Of a DNA stretch of 64,000 nt, positions 24,901 to 33,659 are shown piece after piece. The number at the start of each line of letters is the position of its first letter. The stretch's first letter is position 1. The position numbers and the translations under genes were made by a program. Below the pieces are notes generated by a model. The model was given only the letters and a program-made list of their open reading frames with translations, had not been told where the DNA came from and did no database searches. Source of the DNA: DAIDKA01 sp036489445. Its GTDB lineage: Bacteria; Pseudomonadota; Gammaproteobacteria; Steroidobacterales; Steroidobacteraceae. Location: the NCBI GenBank assembly GCA_036489445.1, contig DASXFV010000038.1, positions 1 to 64,000 on the forward strand, read 5' to 3'.

Positions 24901-26544
24901 CGGCTTACCACGGCCGGCGTCGGCCTGATCTCGCCGCCGCCGCACCATGACATCTATTCCATCGAGGATCTGGCCGAGCTGATCCACGATCTCAAGAACG
25001 GCAACCGCGATGCGCGCATCAGCGTGAAACTGGTGGCTGAAGTCGGCGTGGGGACCATTGCCGCGGGCGTCGCCAAGGCGCATGCGGAAGTGGTGCTGAT
25101 CAGTGGCTATGACGGCGGGACCGGAGCTTCGCCTCAGACCTCGATCACCCATGCCGGCCTGCCCTGGGAGCTGGGGCTGGCCGAGACGCACCAGACGCTG
25201 GTGCTGAACAACCTGCGCAGCCGCATCACGGTGGAGACCGACGGACAGTTGAAGACCGGGCGCGACGTGGCCATTGCAGCCTTGCTGGGTGCGGAGGAGT
25301 TTGGCTTTGCCACCGCGCCGCTGGTCTCGGTGGGCTGCATCATGATGCGCGTGTGTCACCTGAACACCTGCCCGGCAGGCGTTGCGACCCAGGATCCGAA
25401 GCTGCGCGAGCGTTTCGCCGGATCTCCGGAACATGTCGTGAATTTCATGCGCTTCGTCGCGCAGGACCTGCGCCAGATCATGGCGCAGCTGGGCTTCCGC
25501 ACGCTCAATGAAATGGTGGGTCGCGTGGACCGCCTGGAACCGCGCAAGGCCATTGCTCACTGGAAGGCACTCGGTTTCGACTTCTCGAACATCCTGTATC
25601 AGCCGGACATGGGTCCGGAGATCGGCCGCTACTGCACTGACACCCAGGATCATGGCCTGGAAAAGTCGCTGGATGTGACCACGCTGCTGGACCTGTGCAA
25701 GCCGGCGATCGAGCGCGGCGAGGCCGTGACGGCGGACCTCAATATCCGCAATGTCAACCGGGTCGTCGGCACCATCACCGGCAGCGCGATCACGCGTCGC
25801 TGGGGCGCCAAGGGACTGCCGGAGGACACGATACAGCTGCGTTTCAAGGGCTCCGCGGGGCAGAGCTTCGGTGCCTTCATGCCGCCGGGCATGACGTTCC
25901 GGCTCGAGGGCGACGCCAACGACTACGTCGGCAAGGGACTCTCCGGCGGGCGGATCATTGTCAGCCCGTCACCGGCTGCCACCTTCATCGCCGAAGACAA
26001 CATCATCATCGGCAACGTGGCGCTGTACGGCGCGACCTCGGGTGAGGCGTATTTCCGCGGTATGGCCGGCGAGCGCTTCGGGGTGCGCAACAGCGGCGTC
26101 TGGACCGTTGTCGAAGGGGTCGGTGATCACGGCTGCGAGTACATGACCGGTGGCCGCGTCGTGGTCCTGGGGCCCACGGGCCGCAACTTTGCCGCAGGCA
26201 TGTCCGGTGGCATCGCCTATGTGCTGGATGAGGCCGGCGACTGCCGCAACCACATCAACAAGCAGATGGTGGCGATCGCTGAAGTCGAGGACCCAGAGGA
26301 CATTGCCGAGCTGCATGACCTTATCGAGCGTCACTGGCAGCACACCCGCAGCAATCGTGCGCGGCGCCTCCTGGATGCCTGGGAGCTGAGTATCGCGAAG
26401 TTCGTGAAGGTCACCCCGAAGGACTACCAGCGGGTGCTGGCCTGCATCAAGAAAGCGCATGACCAGGGACTGACGGGGGATGAGGCCATCATGGCCGCGT
26501 TCGAAGAAAATGCGCGCGACCTCGCGCGTGTAGGCGGGAATTGA
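21937..26544 (+). CDS. gltB: Glutamate synthase (NADPH) large chain
   Basis: Converts glutamine and 2-oxoglutarate to two glutamates together with GltD. The Ntn-type glutaminase domain begins at Cys25 (HDACGVGFV), so a short propeptide is expected to be removed. It is followed by the central domain, the FMN-binding TIM barrel (AKPGEGGQLPGSKV, GGTGASPQTS) with the 3Fe-4S cysteines in CIMMRVCHLNTCPAGV, and the C-terminal beta-helix. About 1535 residues is normal for the family. The start at ATG 21937 is chosen over GTG 21877 because AAGGTG stands seven bases upstream. It overlaps or abuts gltD. Confidence 0.97.
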   Translation: MNKCAPHMRPGKQGLYDPQFEHDACGVGFVVDIKGRKSHRIVQQAIQVLRNLDHRGASGSEINTGDGAGVLLQMPHGFFKEVARKARLSLPAPGAYGSGIIFLPRNPTRRRRLEEHFEQIVQSEGQSIIGWRTLPTDNSMLGETAKASEPTMRQVFIGRDPALTDEAVFERKLYVIRKRAYSEIRASTMDGAEYWYVASLSHKTIVYKGMLLTGQLPEYFRDLNDPAMETALALVHSRFSTNTFPSWDRSHPYRYIAHNGEINTLRGNINWMKAREALFESDVFGEDVKKILPIVNPNGSDSAMFDNTLELLVLAGRSLPHAVMMMIPEPWSNHEQMDDSLRAFYEFHSSLMEPWDGPASIAFTDGRKIGAVLDRNGLRPSRYYVTKDGMVVMASEAGVLDLPPEDILMKGRLQPGRMFLVDTEAGRIVEDEEIKRQVASERPYRQWLDEHLLHLEDLPAAPEVPVPDHDTLVQRQIAFGYTFEDLRVLLSPMAKSGVEAVGSMGNDAALAALSAKPRLLYDYFKQLFAQVTNPPIDCIREELITASEVWLGSEGNLLMPQRADCRRLELRGPILTNEEFAKVRRLHAPGLKVGVLSILFRATRGERGLVKAIEELRLAAQRMVKDEEVNILILSDRGVNREFAAVPSLLAVSALHHYLIREGQRTRVSLVLETGEAREVHHFSLLIGYGCSAINPYLAFETLDGMIRDEFLQDIDHAKACSNFSKAATKGVVKVMSKMGISAVQSYHGAQVFEAVGLRQDLIDEYFTWTSSRIGGIGMDVVAQEILMRHRAAFPARGTHAVALAAGGQYQWRSDGETHLFSPEAIHRLQKAVRTGSFPTYKSYAQLIDDQSTNLCTLRGLLEFKAGDAVPIEEVESVESIVKRFKTGAMSYGSISKEAHETLAIAMNRIGGKSNTGEGGEDPERYLPLPNGDSRNSAIKQVASGRFGVTSEYLINARELQIKMAQGAKPGEGGQLPGSKVYPWIAKTRLTTAGVGLISPPPHHDIYSIEDLAELIHDLKNGNRDARISVKLVAEVGVGTIAAGVAKAHAEVVLISGYDGGTGASPQTSITHAGLPWELGLAETHQTLVLNNLRSRITVETDGQLKTGRDVAIAALLGAEEFGFATAPLVSVGCIMMRVCHLNTCPAGVATQDPKLRERFAGSPEHVVNFMRFVAQDLRQIMAQLGFRTLNEMVGRVDRLEPRKAIAHWKALGFDFSNILYQPDMGPEIGRYCTDTQDHGLEKSLDVTTLLDLCKPAIERGEAVTADLNIRNVNRVVGTITGSAITRRWGAKGLPEDTIQLRFKGSAGQSFGAFMPPGMTFRLEGDANDYVGKGLSGGRIIVSPSPAATFIAEDNIIIGNVALYGATSGEAYFRGMAGERFGVRNSGVWTVVEGVGDHGCEYMTGGRVVVLGPTGRNFAAGMSGGIAYVLDEAGDCRNHINKQMVAIAEVEDPEDIAELHDLIERHWQHTRSNRARRLLDAWELSIAKFVKVTPKDYQRVLACIKKAHDQGLTGDEAIMAAFEENARDLARVGGN

Positions 26545-26552
26545 GTTTCATC

Positions 26553-28034
26553 ATGGGAAAGCCGACCGGATTCATCGAGTACCTGCGGGAACTGCCCGTC
26601 GACCGCCTGCCGCTGGAGCGCATTCAGGACTGGCGTGAGTTCCACTTCCACATGGACGACAAGCGCCTGCGCCAGCAGGGTGCACGTTGCATGGACTGCG
26701 GCGTGCCCTTCTGCCACACGGGCAAACTGCTGAACGGGGGTGCTTCCGGTTGCCCGGTCAATAATCTGATTCCCGAGTGGAATGACCTGGTGTACCGCGG
26801 CCTGTGGCGCGAAGCGCTGGAGCGGCTGCACAAGACCAACAACTTCCCGGAGTTCACCGGTCGGGTGTGCCCGGCACCCTGTGAAGGTTCCTGTGTGCTG
26901 GGCATCAACGCCCCGCCGGTGACCATCAAGAACATTGAAAACTCCATCATCGACAAGGGTTGGGATGAGGGTTGGGTGCTGCCAAGCACGCCGGCGGAAC
27001 GCAGCGGCAAGACTGTCGCCGTGGTGGGTTCGGGGCCTGCGGGGCTGGCGGCGGCTGCGCAGCTGAACCAGGCCGGCCATCAGGTCACGGTGTTCGAGCG
27101 CGAGGATCTCCCCGGTGGCCTATTGATGTATGGCATTCCAAACATGAAACTCGACAAGCGTGACGTGGTCATGCGTCGAATACGGCTCATGGAAGAGTCG
27201 GGCATCAAGTTCCAGTGCGGCGCCAATGTGGGCACCAATGTCGATGCCCAGAACCTGCGCAAGGAATTCGACGCCCTCGTGCTGTGCACCGGCGCCACCG
27301 TGCCGCGTGACCTGAACGTCGAGGGTCGGCAGCTGGGGGGTGTGCACTTCGCGATGGATTACCTGACTGGCAGCACCAAGGCCCTGCTCAACGGCGGCGC
27401 GGACGATGCGCCGATTCATGCCAGGGATAAGGATGTCATCGTGATCGGCGGTGGTGACACCGGCACGGATTGCGTGGGCACCGCCATGCGGCAGGGCTGC
27501 CGCAGCCTGACCCAGTTTGAAATCATGCCCGAGCCGCCGCAGGATCGTGCCGCGGATAATCCCTGGCCGGAGTGGCCGAAGATCTATCGGATGGACTACG
27601 GCCAGGAGGAGGCGGCCGCCCGTTTCGGCAGCGATCCGCGGGTATTCCTGACCACCGTCAAGCAATTCACGGGGGATGCCAAGGGCGTGACGCAGCTGGC
27701 GACGGTGAAGGTCGGTTGGGACCGGGGTGCCGACGGACGTTTTCTTCCCAAGGAAGTCGCGGGGAGCGAGGAGAGCCGTCCCGCACAGCTGGTGCTCCTG
27801 GCCATGGGCTTTCTGGGACCTGAGTCGCAGCTGGTCTGCGATCTGGGACTGCAGATCGATGCACGCACCAATGTCGAGGCCGAATACGGCAAGTTCGCCA
27901 CCACCGCGCCGGGCATCTTCGCCGCCGGCGATTGCCGTCGCGGCCAGAGCCTGGTCGTGTGGGCCATCAATGAGGGGCGCGGTGCCGCGCGCGAGTGCGA
28001 TCGCTATCTGACGGGGGCCACGGATCTGCCGTAA
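26553..28034 (+). CDS. gltD: Glutamate synthase small chain
   Basis: The beta subunit supplies electrons from NADPH through FAD and 4Fe-4S clusters to GltB. Visible are the N-terminal cysteine sets (CMDCGVPFCHTG, GCPVNNL, CPAPCEGSC), the FAD motif VVGSGPAGLAAAAQL and the NADPH motif VIGGGDTGTDC. The closing FAD segment is APGIFAAGDCRRGQS. ATG 26553 gives the family N-terminus MGKPTGFIEYLRELP; a TTG at 26541 overlapping the gltB stop is possible. It forms an operon with gltB. Confidence 0.96.
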   Translation: MGKPTGFIEYLRELPVDRLPLERIQDWREFHFHMDDKRLRQQGARCMDCGVPFCHTGKLLNGGASGCPVNNLIPEWNDLVYRGLWREALERLHKTNNFPEFTGRVCPAPCEGSCVLGINAPPVTIKNIENSIIDKGWDEGWVLPSTPAERSGKTVAVVGSGPAGLAAAAQLNQAGHQVTVFEREDLPGGLLMYGIPNMKLDKRDVVMRRIRLMEESGIKFQCGANVGTNVDAQNLRKEFDALVLCTGATVPRDLNVEGRQLGGVHFAMDYLTGSTKALLNGGADDAPIHARDKDVIVIGGGDTGTDCVGTAMRQGCRSLTQFEIMPEPPQDRAADNPWPEWPKIYRMDYGQEEAAARFGSDPRVFLTTVKQFTGDAKGVTQLATVKVGWDRGADGRFLPKEVAGSEESRPAQLVLLAMGFLGPESQLVCDLGLQIDARTNVEAEYGKFATTAPGIFAAGDCRRGQSLVVWAINEGRGAARECDRYLTGATDLP

Positions 28035-28049
28035 GTGCGCCGCGAGCCC

Positions 28050-28517
28050 TCAGTGTTTGCCCGGGTCCTTGAGTCGCGCCTTGGCCCGGGCCGTCAGCTG
28101 CTGCACCAGCAGCACGCGCCAATCATCCTTGGGTAGTGCGCCGCCTTGCGGCAGCAGCCGCTGCGCCAGATCCGGCTGTTCCTGCTGTCGCGCCTGGAAG
28201 GCCTCGAAATCATCGTTGAAGCGGATCTTCGCCTTCACCGCGTCGGCAGTGTTGAAACGCGCCCAGTACGTCCAGAACTGTTTGGTCTCATGGACCGCAT
28301 CGTCAGTGGAGAGGGCAGCGGTGGTACACACAACCGGGCTGGGCTCGCCTTCCGGGGCGCCGTGACCCGCTTTCCACAGACATACGAACAGCGAGCGCTC
28401 CAGAGTGTCCGCATCATTCAAATCCGCGAGGGTGTAGTCAGCGGCCTGCGCGACCGACAGTGCGCACAGGATTGCGGCGCAGGAGGGCGGCAGCAGTTGG
28501 CGGATTCTTGCGGTCAT
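28050..28517 (-). CDS. Exported protein of unknown function
   Basis: A 155-residue protein with a Sec signal peptide ending VAQA-AD, so it is periplasmic. The mature part is helical and has two cysteines (FVCLWKAG and PVVCTTA) that could form a disulfide. No domain is recognised. It stands alone on the minus strand, convergent to gltD with a 15-bp gap, and divergent from the signalling operon across 278 bp. Confidence 0.65.
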   Translation of the reverse strand: MTARIRQLLPPSCAAILCALSVAQAADYTLADLNDADTLERSLFVCLWKAGHGAPEGEPSPVVCTTAALSTDDAVHETKQFWTYWARFNTADAVKAKIRFNDDFEAFQARQQEQPDLAQRLLPQGGALPKDDWRVLLVQQLTARAKARLKDPGKH

Positions 28518-28795
28518 GCGGATTCGGCTCCAGATCTTGATTTCATCCTCCGGTCATCCAGGGGCAACTCACTGTCAGCCGATTCTTACACGCAGTAGCG
28601 TCTTCAACCGCTAGGCGCAGCACCAGATACCATGCTCGCGAACTGCAGCAGGTACGCGCAACCAGAATCTCATTCAGCCAGTGTCGTACCTGCGCTCCAA
28701 TCACGATAATATAAATTCGGCGGCCGCGGCCTTGCCCGGTCGCCGCAAGATCCAAACAATCCCATTCGTTCCGGCTCTCCGACGAGAATCAGATC

Positions 28796-31700
28796 ATGGC
28801 TCAATCCTCGGCTCATTCGGGGCCCCCTCTGCCTCTGCCTGTCCTTGCTGGATTTGCCGCCGCAGTCATCGCGGTCATGCTGATAGCGGGGGTGTCCTAC
28901 CAGGCCCAGCACCGCAGCAGCGTGGCGGCAGATGCCGTCACGCAGGGCGTCGAGCTGATCGTCCAGGTACAGAATCTGCTGTCCAGTACCAAGGATGCCG
29001 AGACCGGCGAGCGCGGCTACCTGCTCACTGGCGATGACTCCTATCTGGAACCGTACGTGTCCGGTAGTGCAGCAATTGACGGTGAGCTGGTGCGGATACT
29101 TCCGCTCATTGGCCAGGATCCCGCACAGCGGCAGCGGCTGGATCAGCTTCGGGGGCTGATTGCCGCCAGGCTGAACGTATTGGTCAGCGGCATCACCCTG
29201 AAACGGGCCGGCAAGTCCGAAGAAGCGCTGGCCACCGTGAGAACGGACCGCGGCAAGGTGCTGATGGACCGGATTCGCGCGCTGGTTGATGAGATCCAGA
29301 ATGCCAACCGCGCGCAGCTCGCGCAACGCCAGCAGGAAGCGCGACAGACTGCGGAGCTGGCCACCCGCATCACCTGGGTTGGCGCGGCAATTCTCCTGTT
29401 GCTGACCGCCGCCGCAGCGGCGCTGGTGTCCCGCGATTACCGGGCGAGGCAGCTGCAATCCTGGCTACGAGTCGGACAGATGGGCCTCAGCGAGCGCATT
29501 CAGGGGGATCTGACGCTCGAAAAGTTGGGCGACAACGTGGTGAGTTTCATCGCGCAGTATCTGGGTGCGCAGATCGGGGCGATGTACATTGCGGAAGGCC
29601 CCGGGCATTTCCGCCGTTTTGCCGGTTATGCACTGCCGGCAGGTTCACCCCACGAGTCCATCCGCAGTGGCGACAGCCTGATTGGCCAGGCTGCAAAAGA
29701 CAATCAACTGCTGCATCTGGCTGACGTCCCCCAGAACTACATGCTGCCGATCACCTCGGCACTCGGACAGGGGGTGCCACGCGAAATATTGATTGCGCCT
29801 GCCAGCATCGATCGTACCGCGCACGCCGCCATCGAGCTGGGTTTCCTGGGACGCACGGATGAGTCGCACCGGCAATTGCTCACGCTGCTGTCGACGATGA
29901 TCGCGGTGGCGGTGCGCACCTCGAAGGACCGCACCCGACTCGAGGAGCTGCTGGAGGAGACGCAGCGGCAGGCCGAGGAGCTGCAGACGCAGCAGGAGGA
30001 GCTGCGCGTCAACAACGAGGAACTCGATGAACAAAGCCGCGCGCTGAAGGAATCTCACACGCAGATGGAGTCCCAACAAGTCGAGCTTGAGCAGACGAAC
30101 TCCCAGCTTGAAGAGCAGACCCAACTGCTGGAACACCAACAGGAGGCCCTTGCCAAGCAGCAAGGCCTGCTGGTGGAGCGCGCGGCGGCGCTCGAGCGCG
30201 CGAATCTGTACAAGAGTCAATTTCTGGCCAACATGAGTCACGAGCTGCGCACCCCGCTCAACTCGACCCTGATTCTTGCCAAGCTGCTCGCCGATAACAA
30301 GGATGGCAACCTCACCGAGCAGCAGGTCAAATTCGCGCGCACCATCTCCAACGCGGGCAACGATCTGCTCGCGTTGATCAACGACGTGCTCGACCTTTCC
30401 AAGATCGAGGCCGGAAAGATCGATCTGAAGCCCCAGACCGTGCTGCTTGCCAAGGCGGTCGAGGAGCAGGGCAAGCTGTTCCAGCCGCTGGCTGAGAAGC
30501 GCGGCATACAATTCAGCGCGACGGTTCTTCCGGGGACTACGGAGACGATCATGACGGACCCACAGCGTCTGGGTCAGATTCTCAAGAACCTGTGCTCGAA
30601 TGCGCTGAAGTTCACCGAGCAGGGCGAAGTAGCCCTCAAGGTGTCCTCAGACGCCGACGCCATATACTTCGCTGTCAGCGATACCGGTGTCGGTATCCCC
30701 GAAGGCCAGCATCGCAATATCTTTGAGGCATTTCAGCAGGCCGATGGCAGCATCCATCGCAAGTTCGGCGGCACCGGCCTGGGGCTGTCCATTTCCCGCG
30801 ATCTGGCACACCGGCTTGGTGGCCAGATCACCTTGCAAAGCATTGTCGGCAAGGGCAGCGTCTTCACGCTGGCGCTCCCGCACGACCTGCCGCTGCAGTC
30901 GGAGCTCGCGCCTGCGGCCGCCAAATCCGGCGCCAGCCGGGGAGCGGTGGCCGAAATTCCTGCACCACCACCCCGAAAGCCCGCTCCGGCGCACATCGAG
31001 GATGACCGCGGGCAGCTGTTGCCCCAGGCGCGGCGCATTCTCATCATCGAGGATGACGTGGCCTTCGCGGCGATTCTGCGCGACCTCGCGCGTGAAATGG
31101 ACTTTCAGTGCATCGTCACGCATTCCGCGAGCGAAGGCCTGCTGGCTGCCGCGGAGTTCAAGCCGAATGCGATCCTGCTCGACATCAATCTTCCCGATTA
31201 CTCCGGTTTAGGAGTCCTGGAACAACTGAAGCGTAATTCTGCGACGCGACACATCCCAGTGCACGTTGCCTCCGTCGCCGACCACGTTCACGGTGCGCTC
31301 GAGCTCGGCGCGGTCGGTTATGCATTGAAGCCGGTCTCGCGGGAGCAGCTCATCGAGGCGTTACGGCGTCTGGAAACCAAGCTCTCACAGGGCATGCGTC
31401 ACGTGCTCGTCGTGGAGGACGACGAACGCCAGAGGGATAGCATTCGCGAGTTGCTCACCATGGCCGATCTGCAGATCACGGCGGTAGACACCGCCGGGAA
31501 GGCGCTCGATGCCTTGCGGAGCGTGACCTTCGACTGCATGGTCATGGATTTGAGCCTGCCTGACTTCAGCGGCTTCGAATTGCTCCGACGCATGGCGGAA
31601 CAGGAGGAGGTGTCGGTTCCACCTGTCATCGTTTATACCGGTCGGGCCTTGAGCGCGGATGATGAGCAGAACCTCAGGCGCTTCTCAAAGTCGATCATTC

Positions 31701-32212
31701 TCAAGGATGCACGCTCGCCTGAGCGGCTGCTGGATGAGGTGACGCTGTTCCTGCATCAGGTCGAATCCAGCCTGCCGGCCGAGCGGCAGCGCATGCTGAA
31801 GGTGGCGCGCGATCAGGACGTCGCGTTTGAACGGCGCCGGATTCTCATCGTGGAGGATGACGTGCGAAATGTCTTTGCGCTCACGAGCGTCCTCGAGCCG
31901 AAGGGGGCCCAGGTGCAGATCGCACGCAATGGCCGGGAAGCACTCGATGCCCTGAAGGACGCGGCGGGCGGCGCGCCGCGCATCGATCTGGTGCTGATGG
32001 ACATCATGATGCCGGAGATGGACGGCATCACCGCCATGCGGGAAATCCGCAAGCGACCGGTATGGAAAAAACTGCCCATCATCGCCCTGACCGCCAAGGC
32101 CATGCAGGACGATCTGGAGGCCTGCATGGCTGCCGGGGCCAATGACTATATCGCCAAGCCCCTGGATGTCGAAAAACTTCTATCCCTGATCCGCGTATGG
32201 ATGCCGAAATAG
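28796..32212 (+). CDS. Hybrid sensor histidine kinase: CHASE3-GAF-HisKA-HATPase with three receivers
   Basis: A 1138-residue membrane kinase. TM1 is at about 16-38, a periplasmic CHASE3-like helical domain (DAETGERGYLLTGD) at about 40-185, TM2 at about 193-213 and a GAF domain at about 230-375. A long glutamine/glutamate coiled coil runs about 380-475. HisKA follows with His482 in MSHELRTPLN, then HATPase (GTGLGLSIS). Three receivers with Asp in LLDINLPD, MDLSLPDFSG and LMDIMMPEMDG occupy about 745-1138. It starts a tightly overlapping operon with CheR, CheB and a receiver-kinase. Such modules sense envelope or general stress in other bacteria; the signal here is unknown. Confidence 0.9.
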   Translation: MAQSSAHSGPPLPLPVLAGFAAAVIAVMLIAGVSYQAQHRSSVAADAVTQGVELIVQVQNLLSSTKDAETGERGYLLTGDDSYLEPYVSGSAAIDGELVRILPLIGQDPAQRQRLDQLRGLIAARLNVLVSGITLKRAGKSEEALATVRTDRGKVLMDRIRALVDEIQNANRAQLAQRQQEARQTAELATRITWVGAAILLLLTAAAAALVSRDYRARQLQSWLRVGQMGLSERIQGDLTLEKLGDNVVSFIAQYLGAQIGAMYIAEGPGHFRRFAGYALPAGSPHESIRSGDSLIGQAAKDNQLLHLADVPQNYMLPITSALGQGVPREILIAPASIDRTAHAAIELGFLGRTDESHRQLLTLLSTMIAVAVRTSKDRTRLEELLEETQRQAEELQTQQEELRVNNEELDEQSRALKESHTQMESQQVELEQTNSQLEEQTQLLEHQQEALAKQQGLLVERAAALERANLYKSQFLANMSHELRTPLNSTLILAKLLADNKDGNLTEQQVKFARTISNAGNDLLALINDVLDLSKIEAGKIDLKPQTVLLAKAVEEQGKLFQPLAEKRGIQFSATVLPGTTETIMTDPQRLGQILKNLCSNALKFTEQGEVALKVSSDADAIYFAVSDTGVGIPEGQHRNIFEAFQQADGSIHRKFGGTGLGLSISRDLAHRLGGQITLQSIVGKGSVFTLALPHDLPLQSELAPAAAKSGASRGAVAEIPAPPPRKPAPAHIEDDRGQLLPQARRILIIEDDVAFAAILRDLAREMDFQCIVTHSASEGLLAAAEFKPNAILLDINLPDYSGLGVLEQLKRNSATRHIPVHVASVADHVHGALELGAVGYALKPVSREQLIEALRRLETKLSQGMRHVLVVEDDERQRDSIRELLTMADLQITAVDTAGKALDALRSVTFDCMVMDLSLPDFSGFELLRRMAEQEEVSVPPVIVYTGRALSADDEQNLRRFSKSIILKDARSPERLLDEVTLFLHQVESSLPAERQRMLKVARDQDVAFERRRILIVEDDVRNVFALTSVLEPKGAQVQIARNGREALDALKDAAGGAPRIDLVLMDIMMPEMDGITAMREIRKRPVWKKLPIIALTAKAMQDDLEACMAAGANDYIAKPLDVEKLLSLIRVWMPK

Positions 32213-33054
32213 ATTCCACCTCCCCGGTTGGCGCCAAGCGGCTGGATATCGAGTTTCGACTCCTGATCGATGCGATTTACCAGATGTACCACTACGATTT
32301 TCGTGGCTATGCGGTGGCCTCGCTCAAGCGCCGCCTGCGCACGGCATTGGTGCGTTTCGATTGCCAAACGCTTTCGCAGCTGCAGGATCGACTGCTGAGC
32401 GAACCGCAATTCTTTGCCTCGCTGCTGAACTTCCTGACCGTGCCGGTGAGCGAGATGTTCCGCGATCCGGCCTACTTTCGTGCGATTCGCGAGCAGGTGG
32501 TGCCGCTGCTGCGCACCTATCCGTCCCTGAAAGTCTGGGTTGCCGGATGCAGCACGGGGGAGGAGGTCTATTCGCTTGCGATTCTGCTGCGCGAGGAAGG
32601 TCTGCTGGAGCGTACCCTCATCTATGCAACCGATATCAATCCGCAATCGCTGCAGAAGGCTGAAGCGGGTGTGTATGACATTGACCGGATTGCCGCCTTC
32701 ACCGGCAATCATCAGCGCTCGGGGGCCCGCTGCTCGCTCTCCGACTATTACGTGGCGGCCTATGGGCGCGCCGTGTTCGACAAGTCGTTGCGGCGCCGCA
32801 TCGTTTTTTCCGATCATAGTCTCGCCACGGATAGCGTCTTTGCGGAAGTGCACCTGGTCTCCTGCCGCAATGTACTGATCTACTTCAATCGTGAGCTGCA
32901 GGATCGGGCGCTGCGATTGTTTCGCGAGGCGCTGTGTCGTAAGGGCTTCCTGGGCATCGGTTCCAAGGAGTCGCTGCGGTTCTCGGCGGAGGCCGATTCC
33001 TTTGCCGACTTTGTCCGCGAGGAGCGGATCTTTCAGAAGCGGGATATGGCATGA
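32197..33054 (+). CDS. cheR: CheR-type protein-glutamate methyltransferase
   Basis: An S-adenosylmethionine-dependent methyltransferase with an N-terminal helical CheR domain (YHYDFRGYAVASLKRRLR). The SAM-binding core has VAGCSTGEEVYSLAI, ATDINPQSL and CRNVLIYFN, all standard for CheR. There is no TPR or CheW-binding tail. No chemoreceptor gene is nearby, and the gene overlaps the upstream hybrid kinase by 16 bp. Its targets are therefore probably the coiled-coil part of that kinase or an unlinked receptor, which is inference from synteny. Confidence 0.9.
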   Translation: MDAEIDSTSPVGAKRLDIEFRLLIDAIYQMYHYDFRGYAVASLKRRLRTALVRFDCQTLSQLQDRLLSEPQFFASLLNFLTVPVSEMFRDPAYFRAIREQVVPLLRTYPSLKVWVAGCSTGEEVYSLAILLREEGLLERTLIYATDINPQSLQKAEAGVYDIDRIAAFTGNHQRSGARCSLSDYYVAAYGRAVFDKSLRRRIVFSDHSLATDSVFAEVHLVSCRNVLIYFNRELQDRALRLFREALCRKGFLGIGSKESLRFSAEADSFADFVREERIFQKRDMA

Positions 33055-33659
33055 ACGAGGCGGTCTCCCTGGTCGGGCTGGCCGGGCGCGTCGATGCGGT
33101 TGTCATGGGTGCATCTGCGGGCGGCGTGGATGCCTTGCTGATGCTGCTGCCCGAGCTTTCCGCAAACTTTCGCCTGCCGATTTTCATTGTTGTGCATATG
33201 CCGCGCGATCGGCCGAGTCTTCTGTCGGAGATTTTTGCGCAAAAATGTGCATTGCCGGTCTGTGAGGCGCAGGACAAAGAGCCTGTGCGTCCGGGATGCA
33301 TATATTTCGCACCATCCGACTACCATCTGTTGATCGATGCGGGTCCGCAGCTGGCATTGTCCGCCGATGAGCCGGTCAATTACTCGCGGCCCTCAATCGA
33401 CGTACTCTTCGAGTCCGCGGCCGATGTGTACGGACCGCGCCTGCTCGCCATCATTCTGACGGGCGCAAACGATGACGGTACGGAAGGTCTGGCCGCGGTG
33501 CGTGAGGCCGGCGGCATCACGATCGTGCAACAGCCCCGCAGCGCCCAGGTCAAGCAAATGGTGATTTCGGCCTTGAATCGCAATCCCACCAGTCATGTTC
33601 TGGACCTGGAAGGTATTTCCGCGGTGCTGCATACCATGGATCAGGGCGTGACGGTATGA
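33051..33659 (+). CDS. cheB: CheB-type methylesterase without receiver domain
   Basis: This is a stand-alone CheB catalytic domain of 202 residues with the complete triad: Ser22 (GASAGG), His49 (VVHMPRD) and Asp142 (TGANDDG). The usual N-terminal receiver is missing, so its activity would not be controlled by phosphorylation in cis. It is translationally coupled to cheR (ATGA overlap) and to the next receiver-kinase gene (4-bp overlap). It likely reverses the CheR modification on the same target. Confidence 0.9.
   Translation: MNEAVSLVGLAGRVDAVVMGASAGGVDALLMLLPELSANFRLPIFIVVHMPRDRPSLLSEIFAQKCALPVCEAQDKEPVRPGCIYFAPSDYHLLIDAGPQLALSADEPVNYSRPSIDVLFESAADVYGPRLLAIILTGANDDGTEGLAAVREAGGITIVQQPRSAQVKQMVISALNRNPTSHVLDLEGISAVLHTMDQGVTV

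Noticed and set aside
23878..25653. 591-codon minus-strand frame inside gltB
   Set aside because: Antisense shadow in high-GC DNA; gltB is unambiguous on the other strand.
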